From Cellvibrio polysaccharolyticus (GTDB lineage: Bacteria; Pseudomonadota; Gammaproteobacteria; Pseudomonadales; Cellvibrionaceae): a DNA stretch of 64,000 nucleotides. The position numbers were made by a program, and so were the translations under genes. The notes below the pieces were generated by a model. The model saw nothing but the letters and a program-made list of their open reading frames with translations, was not told the DNA's origin and ran no database searches. Positions 43,696 through 51,827 of the stretch are shown one piece after another; position 1 is the first letter of the stretch, and each line of letters begins with the position of its first letter. The stretch lies in NCBI RefSeq assembly GCF_015182315.1, contig NZ_PRDL01000001.1:310001-374000 (forward strand), given 5' to 3'.

Positions 43696-44005
43696 GGAAA
43701 TCCGGTCTGATGACGACAAAGCCCGCTATTCTACCGGATCGTGTGAGAAAAGAGCGGTCGGGTGATTGAACACCGTTGTAACTGAGAGTTCCTCTGTCGG
43801 TTTGTCATTAGCCGGTTTGTTCCAAAAGCGCATGAACACATCCTTGTGGCTCCGACGGGTCAACGGCAACTGCTCCTGCGTTGCGCTAACTCCCGCCATC
43901 CATGGTGGTCGTCCATGACTCGACGGTTTTGGAACAAACCGGCTAACGCCAAACTGGCATTGTGCCTGGCTGGAGTTTACGAGCAGTAATGTTAAAGGGG
44001 AATTT
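43696..44005. other. Divergent region with dispersed repeat copy 2
   Basis: About 310 bp between the divergent ABC-F and TIGR02444 genes. Repeat copy 2 fills half of it (43800-43954). The promoters of both genes must lie around or inside it. No other gene is visible. Confidence 0.6.
43800..43954 (+). repeat. Dispersed palindromic element, copy 2 (short form)
   Basis: Its 28-bp arms are at 43800-43827 and 43927-43954. The variable part of the stem is TAGCCGGTTTG in both, and the mismatches are at arm positions 6 and 8. The interior is the shared core only, without the extra hairpins of copies 1 and 3. The right flank ends GGCATTGTGC like the other copies. It lies in a divergent promoter region. 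Confidence 0.85.
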
Positions 44006-44470
44006 ATGACCGATCTTTGGTCGTTTGCGCTATCACTTTATGGTCGTCCGGCAGTCGCTGATCACTGTCTGCATTGGCAGGATCAGTATCAGGCTAAAGT
44101 GAATCTGCTGTTGTGGTTGATGTGGTTGGGGCATCGTCAGTTGGCGGTTGGCGAATCCGAACTACAACAAGCGGAAACCATAATCGAGAAATGGAACGAA
44201 CAGGTCACCCAACCTTTGCGTGAGCTGCGTCGTCAGTTAAAGCAAGCTGCTGCGGATGACAGCGCGGTGGGTGTGGTTCGCGAGCAAATTAAAGCCGCGG
44301 AATTGGCAGCGGAACGCTATGAGTTGCAACAATTGGAATTGAATACAGCCAACCTGGTATTGCAGGAAAGCCCGACCGCGTTAAACCGTAATCTTGAGCT
44401 GTATGGCTTGCGTTGCGGTGCCAGCGAAACAGAGGTTTCTGCTTTGCTGGCAGCGGCTGCAGACGGTTGA
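44006..44470 (+). CDS. TIGR02444 family protein
   Basis: A 154-residue helical protein recognised by LWSFALSLYGRPAV and CLHWQDQYQAKVNLLLWLMWLG near the start. The rest is a long charged helix region. The function is unknown, but in pseudomonads it is found beside the ABC-F ATPase and algP, as in this window. The Shine-Dalgarno site AAAGGGGA precedes the ATG. Confidence 0.82.
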   Translation: MTDLWSFALSLYGRPAVADHCLHWQDQYQAKVNLLLWLMWLGHRQLAVGESELQQAETIIEKWNEQVTQPLRELRRQLKQAAADDSAVGVVREQIKAAELAAERYELQQLELNTANLVLQESPTALNRNLELYGLRCGASETEVSALLAAAADG

Positions 44471-44541
44471 GAGGTTAGCTACGGATTTATTGCTGCGCGA
44501 GTTGCGGAAATCCCGGGCAAGCAAAACCGGTATTGGCCTTA

Positions 44542-45420
44542 TTAACGAAACGTATCGCACGCCGCCAGGGTGCCATGCTTTTTGCCGGTGGTGAACCAGT
44601 GCATGCGCTGTTCGGATGTGCCGTGGGTAAAGCTTTCCGGCGTGACGTAACCACGGCTTTGTTGTTGCAGCCGGTCATCGCCAATCGCGGCGGCGGCGCG
44701 CAGCGCTTCTTCAATATCGCCATCGTCCAGCAGCTGACGTGACCTGTCGGCATGGTGCGCCCATATACCCGCATAACAATCTGCTTGCAGTTCCAGCTTT
44801 ACCGACAGCGCATTGGCCTGGCTTTTGTTGAGGCTGGTTTGTTGCCGATGCACTTTGTCCAGCGTACCCAGCAGATGTTGCACATGATGGCCTACTTCGT
44901 GCGCCAGTACATAAGCCTGGGCAAAATCGCCTGCCGCGTTGTAGCGGTCACGCAAGTCCTTGAAAAACGCCAGATCAATATAAACCCGCTTGTCGCCACT
45001 ACAGTAGAAGGGCCCCATCGCTGCCTGGGCGTGGCCGCAGGTGGATTGCACCGCACCGGTGAATAACCGCAAGCGCGGCTCTTCATAGGCGAGATTTTGC
45101 TGTTGAAAGAGGTTGTGCCAGGTCTCTTCGGTATCGCCCAGCACCACGGCCATAAAATCGGCCAGTTGATCGTCTTCGGCGGAGGTGGTGTAGCTGCCGC
45201 CCTGTTGATCGGAAACACCGGAGCCGGTATTGCCGCCGCCAAAGTAACTGAACGCCAGAATCACAATCACCACAATAAAACCGGCTTTACCCAGTCGGCC
45301 GGAAAGCAGCAGGGGCAATAGTTGCAGCAGCGGCGAACCGCCTCCGCCACCAAATGACTGTGGCCCCTGGCCGCGATTGTCTTCAACGTTTTTACTGCGT
45401 CTGCCATCTTTCCAGCGCAT
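44542..45420 (-). CDS. ypfJ: YpfJ-type neutral zinc metallopeptidase family protein
   Basis: A 292-residue protein. A Gly-rich N-terminus (RRSKNVEDNRGQG) is followed by one membrane helix (GFIVVIVILAFSYFG). The zinc motif is HEVGHH near residue 173, with a later Glu-containing YAGIWAHHADRS. It is probably inner-membrane anchored with a periplasmic protease domain. It is convergent with the TIGR02444 gene. Substrate unknown. Confidence 0.85.
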   Translation of the reverse strand: MRWKDGRRSKNVEDNRGQGPQSFGGGGGSPLLQLLPLLLSGRLGKAGFIVVIVILAFSYFGGGNTGSGVSDQQGGSYTTSAEDDQLADFMAVVLGDTEETWHNLFQQQNLAYEEPRLRLFTGAVQSTCGHAQAAMGPFYCSGDKRVYIDLAFFKDLRDRYNAAGDFAQAYVLAHEVGHHVQHLLGTLDKVHRQQTSLNKSQANALSVKLELQADCYAGIWAHHADRSRQLLDDGDIEEALRAAAAIGDDRLQQQSRGYVTPESFTHGTSEQRMHWFTTGKKHGTLAACDTFR

Positions 45421-45619
45421 GGGTTACCTCAACAATAAAAGAGAAAAGACGCAGAAGCGGTGCAACCACAGGTGACCGCTGAATGATGAACACCCGGTGG
45501 ATTGAGAATAGTGAATCCGCCACCGCTTTGCCGCTACCCCGATAAAAAATAGCTGCCAGCTTTTTTCAACGTCGACTGGCGACGACTCAAAAGGTGGCCG
45601 CTTATAGATAGCGTGGCCA

Positions 45620-45660
45620 TAAAAAAGCCGGCCTGCTCTAAACAGACCGGCTTTATAAAA
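45620..45660. terminator. Bidirectional hairpin terminator
   Basis: AAAGCCGG plus CTG pairs with CAG plus CCGGCTTT across one mismatch and a 7-nt loop. An A-run before it and a T-rich stretch after it fit a terminator working for the AlgP-like gene on the minus strand. Confidence 0.75.
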
Positions 45661-45672
45661 CCGAAGGTCGGA

Positions 45673-46740
45673 TTATTCCTTGTCAGCGTCGGAATCGGCG
45701 ACGACTGCCGGTGTGCCTACCGGTTTTGGTTTTGGCAGATTGTCTTCTGACGGTTCAATCAGCGAGGTGGTGCCATGGTTAGGCAGCACGCTGCTTTCCG
45801 GTGCGGCGGGTTCGGTTACTGCGGTACCGATTACGTCCGGTTCAACCGGGGTTGGCCTGGGCAGGTTTTCGCTGCTGGCGGCTTCCGGGAACATGGATTC
45901 CTGCACCGGTGCTTCTACCGGTTTGGCTTCTGCTTTTTTAGCCGGTGCCGTTTTAGCAAGTGCCTTTTTAGCCGGTGCCTTGCTGCTTGTTGCCTTGGCC
46001 GGTTTATCGGTAGCCGGTGCTTCTTTAGCCACTTTGGCAGGCGCTTTCTTGGCAGTGGGTTTGGCTGTTGGCTTGTCGGTGGCAGTTTTGCTTTCAGCGG
46101 CGTTTGCTTTTGCCGCATCAACCTTGGCCGCCGGTGCTTTTTTCGGTGCCGCTTTACGCGCGGGTTTCACGGGCGCTGCGGTGGTTTCAGTCGCGGCTGC
46201 TTTGGCGGCTCGCGCCGGCTTGGCAGCGGCGGTTGCCGGTGTTGCACTTTCAGCGGCGGGTTTTGCAGTCGCTGTTTTGGTTTTCGTTGCGGCGGCTTTG
46301 GGTTTTGCCGTTTTTGCTGCTGGAGCTGGTTTTGCAGTGGCTGCTTTGGCAACCGGTGCGGCTTTGCGCGGTGCGGTTACACCGGCTTTCGCTGCTGCCG
46401 GTTTTGCGCCAGCTTTGCTTTCGCCAGCGACAGCATTGGCGACTTCTACGGCAAAACGGCTGTTCGCGATTTCATCGTTAAGGCGTGCAGATTCTTTCTC
46501 CAGCGCTACCACTTCTGCATTGGCTTTTTTCAGGGCAGCACGGCCAGCGGCGTTGGTGGCCGCCGCTTCCGCTTTTTTGGCGCGACCCTGTGCAGCGGTC
46601 AGGGATTTCTGTGCAGCTGCCAGTGCTTTCTCGCTATCGGTCAGCTTTTTTGCACGCGCTTTGTCCAGATCTGCCGTCAGTTTGGCGATTTGTTGTTCAA
46701 GCTGGGCAACGCTCAGCGGTTTGGTAGATTTGGCAGCCAT
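45673..46740 (-). CDS. algP: AlgP/histone H1-like Lys-Ala-Pro-rich protein
   Basis: A 355-residue low-complexity protein. Residues about 10-110 form a coiled coil (LEQQIAKLTADLDKARAKKL). Residues about 120-270 consist of KPAAK-, KKAPAK- and KAAP-type repeats like the tail of eukaryotic histone H1 and Pseudomonas AlgP. The last 80 residues are acidic and Pro-rich. It probably binds DNA. Position next to an FKBP gene and, further on, Rsd/AlgQ and DsbB agrees with the algP locus. The repeats leave long antisense frames open, which are not genes. Confidence 0.75.
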   Translation of the reverse strand: MAAKSTKPLSVAQLEQQIAKLTADLDKARAKKLTDSEKALAAAQKSLTAAQGRAKKAEAAATNAAGRAALKKANAEVVALEKESARLNDEIANSRFAVEVANAVAGESKAGAKPAAAKAGVTAPRKAAPVAKAATAKPAPAAKTAKPKAAATKTKTATAKPAAESATPATAAAKPARAAKAAATETTAAPVKPARKAAPKKAPAAKVDAAKANAAESKTATDKPTAKPTAKKAPAKVAKEAPATDKPAKATSSKAPAKKALAKTAPAKKAEAKPVEAPVQESMFPEAASSENLPRPTPVEPDVIGTAVTEPAAPESSVLPNHGTTSLIEPSEDNLPKPKPVGTPAVVADSDADKE

Positions 46741-47204
46741 AACAGTATCCTGTGAATGAGTCGGAAAATTGAGCGAGTTAGCCCGTCGCCTGGCATCCGG
46801 GCGAGCTCAATGCTGTTATTAGCCGTGCTACGAAACCATAGCGGGCAATGCACTGTTGCCGGACGAAAAATTGATTGTAGTGTCGTGCAAGCAAAAAGTG
46901 TATCGCCTGAAGGGTGACAAAATCGTTTTTTTTGCAGGAATTAATAAGGTTTTAATAAGAGCGGGCTGATATCGGCAGTGAACCTGTGGCCATTCTCCGG
47001 GTCTTATTCGCCATCGGTTATCAAACCGGCAGCCCGCCAACCGGCGAATTTTGCTGAAAACCGGGCTAAATTGCAGCACAGTTGCCAAAAGTTGGTATAC
47101 CATTGGCGCTTGCTTTACGCCGTATCAAGGCGCTGCAAAAAAATGACTTATGGACAGGCTGGCCACTCGAAAAGGCCGCTCATCGTTAAACACTAGGGTG
47201 CAAT
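46741..47204. promoter_or_regulatory. Divergent promoter region of algP and the FKBP gene
   Basis: About 460 bp without a supported gene. It contains T- and A-rich stretches (around 46925-46950) suitable for promoters. I see no repeat copy or clear operator. Confidence 0.45.
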
Positions 47205-47924
47205 ATGTTTAATAAAAAATTACTGGTTGTGGGTTTGGTTTCATCCGCCTTGTTGGTCGGCTGTAACAAAGACGAAGCGCCAAAGGCAGATGCGGTTGCC
47301 AAACTCGATACACTTGAGCAAAAAGTAAACTACGCCATTGCCCAGAATATGGCACAAAACTTCAAGCAAGGTGGTTTGACCATCGAGCCGGAAGCGTTCG
47401 CCCAGGCACTGAAAGATATCCGTGACGGCGTTGATTCACGCCTGAGCGAAGAAGAAATGCAAACTGCAATGCAAACCTTCCAGGAGCAGGCTCTGGCCCA
47501 GCGTGAAGAAGAGCAGAAAAAACTCAGTGAAGCCAATGCTACCGAAGGCGCTGCTTTCCTTGAAAGCAACAAAGCCAAAGAAGGCGTTATCGTTACTGAA
47601 AGCGGCCTGCAATACCGTGTTATTACCGAAGGCACCGGTGTTAAGCCAGGCGCTACTGACAGCGTAACCGTACACTACAGCGGCAAGCTGCTGGACGGTA
47701 CCGAATTTGACAGCTCTTACGCCCGTCAGGAGCCGGTAAACTTCCCGGTTAACGGCGTAATCGCCGGTTGGACTGAAGCGCTGCAACTGATGCCACAAGG
47801 CTCCAAGTGGGAACTGTACATCCCGGCTGATCTGGCTTACGGCCCAGGCGGCAACGGCCCGATTCCACCAAACTCTGTACTGACTTTCGAAGTAGAGTTG
47901 CTGGAAGTTAAAGCGGCTGAGTAA
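47205..47924 (+). CDS. FKBP-type peptidyl-prolyl isomerase, lipoprotein (FkpA/Mip-like)
   Basis: A 239-residue protein. The lipobox LLVGC places the lipid-modified Cys at residue 20. Residues 35-120 are the helical FKBP N-terminal dimerisation domain. Residues about 140-237 are the FKBP domain, with VTVHYSGKLLDGTEFDSSY and LIPADLAYGPGG-like features. It folds proteins in the periplasm or at the outer membrane. The gene is the FKBP neighbour expected next to algP. A strong terminator follows. Confidence 0.9.
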   Translation: MFNKKLLVVGLVSSALLVGCNKDEAPKADAVAKLDTLEQKVNYAIAQNMAQNFKQGGLTIEPEAFAQALKDIRDGVDSRLSEEEMQTAMQTFQEQALAQREEEQKKLSEANATEGAAFLESNKAKEGVIVTESGLQYRVITEGTGVKPGATDSVTVHYSGKLLDGTEFDSSYARQEPVNFPVNGVIAGWTEALQLMPQGSKWELYIPADLAYGPGGNGPIPPNSVLTFEVELLEVKAAE

Positions 47925-47947
47925 TTTGCAGCGATAACCCGGTTCAT

Positions 47948-47977
47948 AAAAAAACCTCGCGAAAGCGGGGTTTTTTT
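47948..47977 (+). terminator. Rho-independent terminator of the FKBP gene
   Basis: CCTCGC and GCGGGG pair around a GAAA tetraloop, flanked by an A-run and a run of seven T residues. Confidence 0.88.
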
Positions 47978-48239
47978 ATACCGGTCAAAACACGTAATGA
48001 TGTTGGTTTCCCCGGGTGCAATTCCTGTGCGGGTATTTACTGCTTTTGCGATAGGCGTAGCAACTTTCCGGCTGTCTTTTGAACATCCCCTCTTTCTGAC
48101 CAACACTGATAAAAGAACGTGGCCTTTCCAGAGCGATTTAACAGAAGATCGCAACAGTTGTGTTTGCTGGCCGGGTGAGATTCGGAGCGGGTTTATACGC
48201 GTCACAAACAATGTGCAGTGTTAACAAGAGGAGCAGCTG
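47978..48239. promoter_or_regulatory. Upstream region of yqjG
   Basis: With the terminator this gap measures about 315 bp. An ATG-led frame of 75 codons (47997-48224) has no recognisable features and no ribosome site, so I do not call it. AGAGGAG precedes the yqjG start. Confidence 0.45.
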
Positions 48240-49187
48240 ATGTTGGTCAATGGCAAGTGGAAAGACAACTGGCAACCGGTAGAGGATAAAGATGGTGGAC
48301 GTTTCGTTCGCCAAACTTCATCTTTTCGCCATTGGATTACACCGGACGGATCGCCGGGCCCAACCGGGGATGGTGGCTTTAACGCAGAGAAAGATCGCTA
48401 CCATTTGTATGTCGCACTGACCTGCCCCTGGGCGTGCCGCACCTTGATGGCTCGCCAATTAAAACAGTTAAATGATCTCATCAGTGTCACGGTGGTGAAT
48501 CCACAAATGACAGATCAGGGCTGGCGTTTTGGTGGCTACCCCGGCGTTGGCGATGATGATCTGAACGGTGCATATTATCTCCACGAACTCTACACCCGCG
48601 CCGATGCAAAATTTACCGGGCGCGCCACGGTACCGATATTGTGGGATAAAAAAACCGGCACCATCGTCAACAACGAATCAGCGGATATTTTGCGAATGCT
48701 GAATACGGCATTCGCCGATGTAGCAGGCGCACGCGGCCCGGATCTTTACCCGGCAGATCTGGCAACCGATATTGATGCGTTAAATGAACGTATTTATACG
48801 CAATTAAATAATGGTGTTTATCAGGCAGGGTTCGCTACCGATCAATCGGCTTACGAAGAAGCCTGGCATCCGGTGTTCGCCATGCTGGATGAGCTTGAAC
48901 AACGCTTGTCTGATGGGCGCACTTATCTTTTTGGTGACCGACTGACAGAAACTGACCTGCGCCTGTTTGTTACGCTAGTGCGTTTCGACGCTGCTTATCA
49001 CGGTGCATTCAAATGTAATCGCAACACACTACGGGAAATGCCTGGGCTACATGGCTATTTGCAAAGAGTGTTGAAGCTGGATGGTGTGGCAAATACCGTA
49101 AACGTCGAACACATCAAAGCGGGCTATTACTCCATAAAAGCAATTAACCCGAATGGCATTGTGCCGCTTGGGCCTCAGGAAATTTAA
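48240..49187 (+). CDS. yqjG: Glutathionyl-hydroquinone reductase
   Basis: A 315-residue glutathione-transferase-fold enzyme. The catalytic Cys62 is in LTCPWACRT, and the WRFGGYPG, TGRATVPILWDKKTGTIVNNES and ETDLRLFVTLVRFD stretches are typical of this family. It reduces glutathionyl-hydroquinones. It stands alone on the plus strand, convergent with the SDR. Confidence 0.92.
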   Translation: MLVNGKWKDNWQPVEDKDGGRFVRQTSSFRHWITPDGSPGPTGDGGFNAEKDRYHLYVALTCPWACRTLMARQLKQLNDLISVTVVNPQMTDQGWRFGGYPGVGDDDLNGAYYLHELYTRADAKFTGRATVPILWDKKTGTIVNNESADILRMLNTAFADVAGARGPDLYPADLATDIDALNERIYTQLNNGVYQAGFATDQSAYEEAWHPVFAMLDELEQRLSDGRTYLFGDRLTETDLRLFVTLVRFDAAYHGAFKCNRNTLREMPGLHGYLQRVLKLDGVANTVNVEHIKAGYYSIKAINPNGIVPLGPQEI

Positions 49188-49193
49188 AACGGA

Positions 49194-49946
49194 TTAAAGC
49201 CCACCGTTTGTATCAATAAATGTACCGGTAACAAAAGAAGACTTTTCCGTAGCAAGCCAGAAAATAGCTTCGGCGACTTCTTCCGGGTGACCGCCGCGTT
49301 GCAGGGGGATTTTCGATTTCAAGCGATCAACCCGTCCGGGTTCACCGCCGGATGCATGCATATCGGTATAAATCAGCCCGGGCCTTACACAGTTAACCCG
49401 AATTCCTTCTCCAGCCACTTCCAGTGCAAGGCCTCGCGTCAAGGTATCCACCGCGCCTTTGGATGCAGCGTAGTCTGTGTATTCGTTGGGAGAGCCGGTT
49501 CTCGCTGCAACCGATGACACATTGACAATAGCACCGCCTGCGCCGCCATGTAACCTTGACATGCGCTTCACTGCTTGCTGGCTGCACAGAAAGCAGCTCA
49601 TGACGTTGGTCAATAAAACTTCGCTGAAACGTTGTGCGGAGATATCTTCCATTCGGCATTGCTGTTGCAAAATCGCTGCATTATTTACCAGTACAGAAAT
49701 TTTCCCCAGCTCCTTATCTACCGCTGCAAACAGCCGATGAACATCATCAGGTTGCGAAACATCGGCTTGAACGGTAATACATTTGCCACCCTGTTGCAGA
49801 ATATCGCTCTGCACTTTTTCGGCTGCAACCTGATTGTTCAGGTAGTTAATGCAAACCGCATAACCCTGCGCAGCGAACAGCCGCGCGGTAGCGGCGCCGA
49901 TGCCGCGGCTTGCGCCGGTAATGATGGCAACTTTGTTGTGGCTCAT
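49194..49946 (-). CDS. Short-chain dehydrogenase/reductase
   Basis: A 250-residue Rossmann enzyme. GASRGIGAA is the cofactor loop, NNAA follows, Ser in NVSSVAAR, and YAASKGA carries the catalytic Tyr and Lys. It ends FIDTNGGL. A basic residue in the loop and a following Asn-Tyr suggest NADP preference. It overlaps the FrnE-like gene by four bases (same strand), so both may act together in oxidative or quinone metabolism; substrate unknown. Confidence 0.85.
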   Translation of the reverse strand: MSHNKVAIITGASRGIGAATARLFAAQGYAVCINYLNNQVAAEKVQSDILQQGGKCITVQADVSQPDDVHRLFAAVDKELGKISVLVNNAAILQQQCRMEDISAQRFSEVLLTNVMSCFLCSQQAVKRMSRLHGGAGGAIVNVSSVAARTGSPNEYTDYAASKGAVDTLTRGLALEVAGEGIRVNCVRPGLIYTDMHASGGEPGRVDRLKSKIPLQRGGHPEEVAEAIFWLATEKSSFVTGTFIDTNGGL

Positions 49947-50599
49947 GATGCGCTTGCTGCTTCATTGGCAATGTTGCGTAAACCTTCTACCAGCGTTTCC
50001 GGTTCCTGTGCGCCTGAAATAAGGTACTGATTGTTGATAACAAATGCAGGAACCGAGTGAATGCCCGCTTGTTGCCAGCGGGCTTCGTCCTGCCGTACGT
50101 CAGTTGCGTATTGATCGGATAGCAATACCTTGCGAGCTTCTGCGCTATCCAACCCTGCACGGCCTGCGTAATCGGCTAATACATCGGGATCGGCAATTTG
50201 CGCATTGTGGCCAAAGTATGCTTCGAAGAGCGCTTTTTCCATTTCTGTCGCACGGCCTTGTTCCGCCGCCCATTTCACGAGGCGATGTGCATGAAAGGTG
50301 TGGCGAACATCGCGCTGATGCAGATTATCGAAATTCAAACCAAGATCGCGGGCGATGGTTTGAATATTATCCTGCATGGATTGTATTTCTTCCGGTGTGC
50401 GACCGTATTTGCGGCTCAGCATTTCTGCTACCGGCTCACCATCTGATGAACTGTCCGGATTTAATTCAAACGGATGCCATTCAACGTCAAAATTTATTTC
50501 GCCTTGCAGTTGCTGTATGGCTTTTTCCAGACGGGCAAAACCAATGGCGCACCAGGGGCAAGCAATGTCAGAAACGATATCAATTTTTACAGTGTTCAT
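49943..50599 (-). CDS. DsbA family oxidoreductase (FrnE-like)
   Basis: A 218-residue thioredoxin-fold protein without signal peptide. The active site is Cys14-Pro-Trp-Cys17 in DIACPWCAIG, and the late cis-Pro is in HSVPAFVI. The intervening helical domain with FHAHRLVKWA is typical of the FrnE/2-hydroxychromene-2-carboxylate isomerase-like group. It is cytoplasmic. It lies 30 bp after the dienelactone hydrolase gene. Confidence 0.87.
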   Translation of the reverse strand: MNTVKIDIVSDIACPWCAIGFARLEKAIQQLQGEINFDVEWHPFELNPDSSSDGEPVAEMLSRKYGRTPEEIQSMQDNIQTIARDLGLNFDNLHQRDVRHTFHAHRLVKWAAEQGRATEMEKALFEAYFGHNAQIADPDVLADYAGRAGLDSAEARKVLLSDQYATDVRQDEARWQQAGIHSVPAFVINNQYLISGAQEPETLVEGLRNIANEAASAS

Positions 50600-50629
50600 T
50601 GGTTAAACCTCCTGCCCGGTTTCAAATGA

Positions 50630-51505
50630 CTAAAGCGATTTTTCAAACAACGCCAGCATCCGCTGCCAGGCTTTTTCTGCCTGGTCGTGATCATAAGCCG
50701 GTGAGTCGAGTACGCACCAGCCGTGCATGGCGCCTTCATACACTTCGACTTCGGCGGGCAGTTTTGCCTGTTTGAAACTGTCGATAAGAATATCTTTTAC
50801 GTTGGTGTCTTTTTCGTGATCATTTTGGGCGATGGCGATTAAAAAGCCGGCTTTCATGGTTGGAATTAACAGGTGCGGGCTGTCTTCTTTATCGGTGGCA
50901 AGGCCGCCGCCATGGAAAGAACCCACAGCGCCGATGCGCTCGGGAATTGCAGCAGCGGTGCGCATCACTATCGGGCCACCCATGCAGTAACCGATGGTGC
51001 CGATTTTGCGTTGGGTCTCAACGGCTGGTTGTTGATCAATAAAGCTGACAAAGGCGCGGGCATCGGTAACGTGGGTTTGTGCATTGAGTTGGTCGGCCAT
51101 GGGTCTTACCCGCGCGCGGATAGACTCATCACGAAAACTGGCGCCTTCCGGCACCACCGGCGCTTTGGCGGTTCGGTAATAGGGGTTGATCACCAGCACG
51201 GCGTAACCGGCTTCGGCAAGGCGTTTGCCCATCGCGCGAAATGCCGGACGCAAACCGAGGATATCCGGCCATACCAGAATCGCCGGGTGCTTGCCTTCTG
51301 TGGGGTGTACAAAATAGGCATCCGCTTCGCCGTCCGGTGTTTTGATAGTCACTTCGCTTTCGCTAAGGGTTTTGGCATTGGCGGTGGCCAGTGAGGGCAT
51401 CATGGCGATAAAGGTTCCACTGGCGGCGAGCCTGGTGAATTGTCTGCGGTTAAAAGCGTTACCTTCTTCGCTGCCACTCTCTTTGAACGAATCTTCATCG
51501 CACAT
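50630..51505 (-). CDS. Dienelactone hydrolase family protein with a Tat signal
   Basis: A 291-residue alpha/beta hydrolase. The N-terminus has the twin-Arg motif NRRQFTRLA and a hydrophobic stretch, so it is likely exported folded by Tat. The catalytic triad is Cys174 in IGYCMGGP, Asp229 in AQNDHEKD and His261 in GAMHGWC, as in dienelactone hydrolases. Natural substrate unknown. It appears to head a minus-strand set with the FrnE-like and SDR genes. Confidence 0.87.
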   Translation of the reverse strand: MCDEDSFKESGSEEGNAFNRRQFTRLAASGTFIAMMPSLATANAKTLSESEVTIKTPDGEADAYFVHPTEGKHPAILVWPDILGLRPAFRAMGKRLAEAGYAVLVINPYYRTAKAPVVPEGASFRDESIRARVRPMADQLNAQTHVTDARAFVSFIDQQPAVETQRKIGTIGYCMGGPIVMRTAAAIPERIGAVGSFHGGGLATDKEDSPHLLIPTMKAGFLIAIAQNDHEKDTNVKDILIDSFKQAKLPAEVEVYEGAMHGWCVLDSPAYDHDQAEKAWQRMLALFEKSL

Positions 51506-51827
51506 AATGGAAGTCTCCCTGTTGCACAGTTTTTATTCAGTGGGCGTCATCATAGAAGTAAAACGATAATCGTTACAAGCGTTTGCCCTTGCGCAGTTTT
51601 TGTTGGCGCGCTGGTGAAAAATCCACACAGCCTGCATGTCACGAAGCAATCTGGCGCGAATCAAACACGGCCAGCTGTTGCGATTGGGGCAATCATTTTT
51701 AATGAGGCATTAAAATTAACCTGTAAAAACAGGGGCTTTTTCACATTTTTTGCAAGAATTTGGCGCCTGGCACACTCATTGCCATAGCCCGGGAGACGTT
51801 ATTCACATTTCCCGAGAGTTAATTGTT
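51506..51827. promoter_or_regulatory. Divergent promoter region of the hydrolase and TonB receptor genes
   Basis: About 320 bp with no supported gene. It must hold the promoters of both divergent genes. A GTAAAACGATAATCGTTACAAG stretch near 51557 contains a short dyad, ACGAT/ATCGT, that might be an operator; no further support. Confidence 0.4.

Noticed and set aside
45680..46759. Long plus-strand open frames (359 and 326 codons) opposite the AlgP-like gene
   Set aside because: They arise from the Lys-Ala-Pro repeat codons on the other strand, give Ala/Ser- or Cys/Gly-rich nonsense and have no ribosome site of their own.
47997..48224. Small 75-codon gene before yqjG
   Set aside because: No ribosome site, no domain, and it lies in the expected promoter region.
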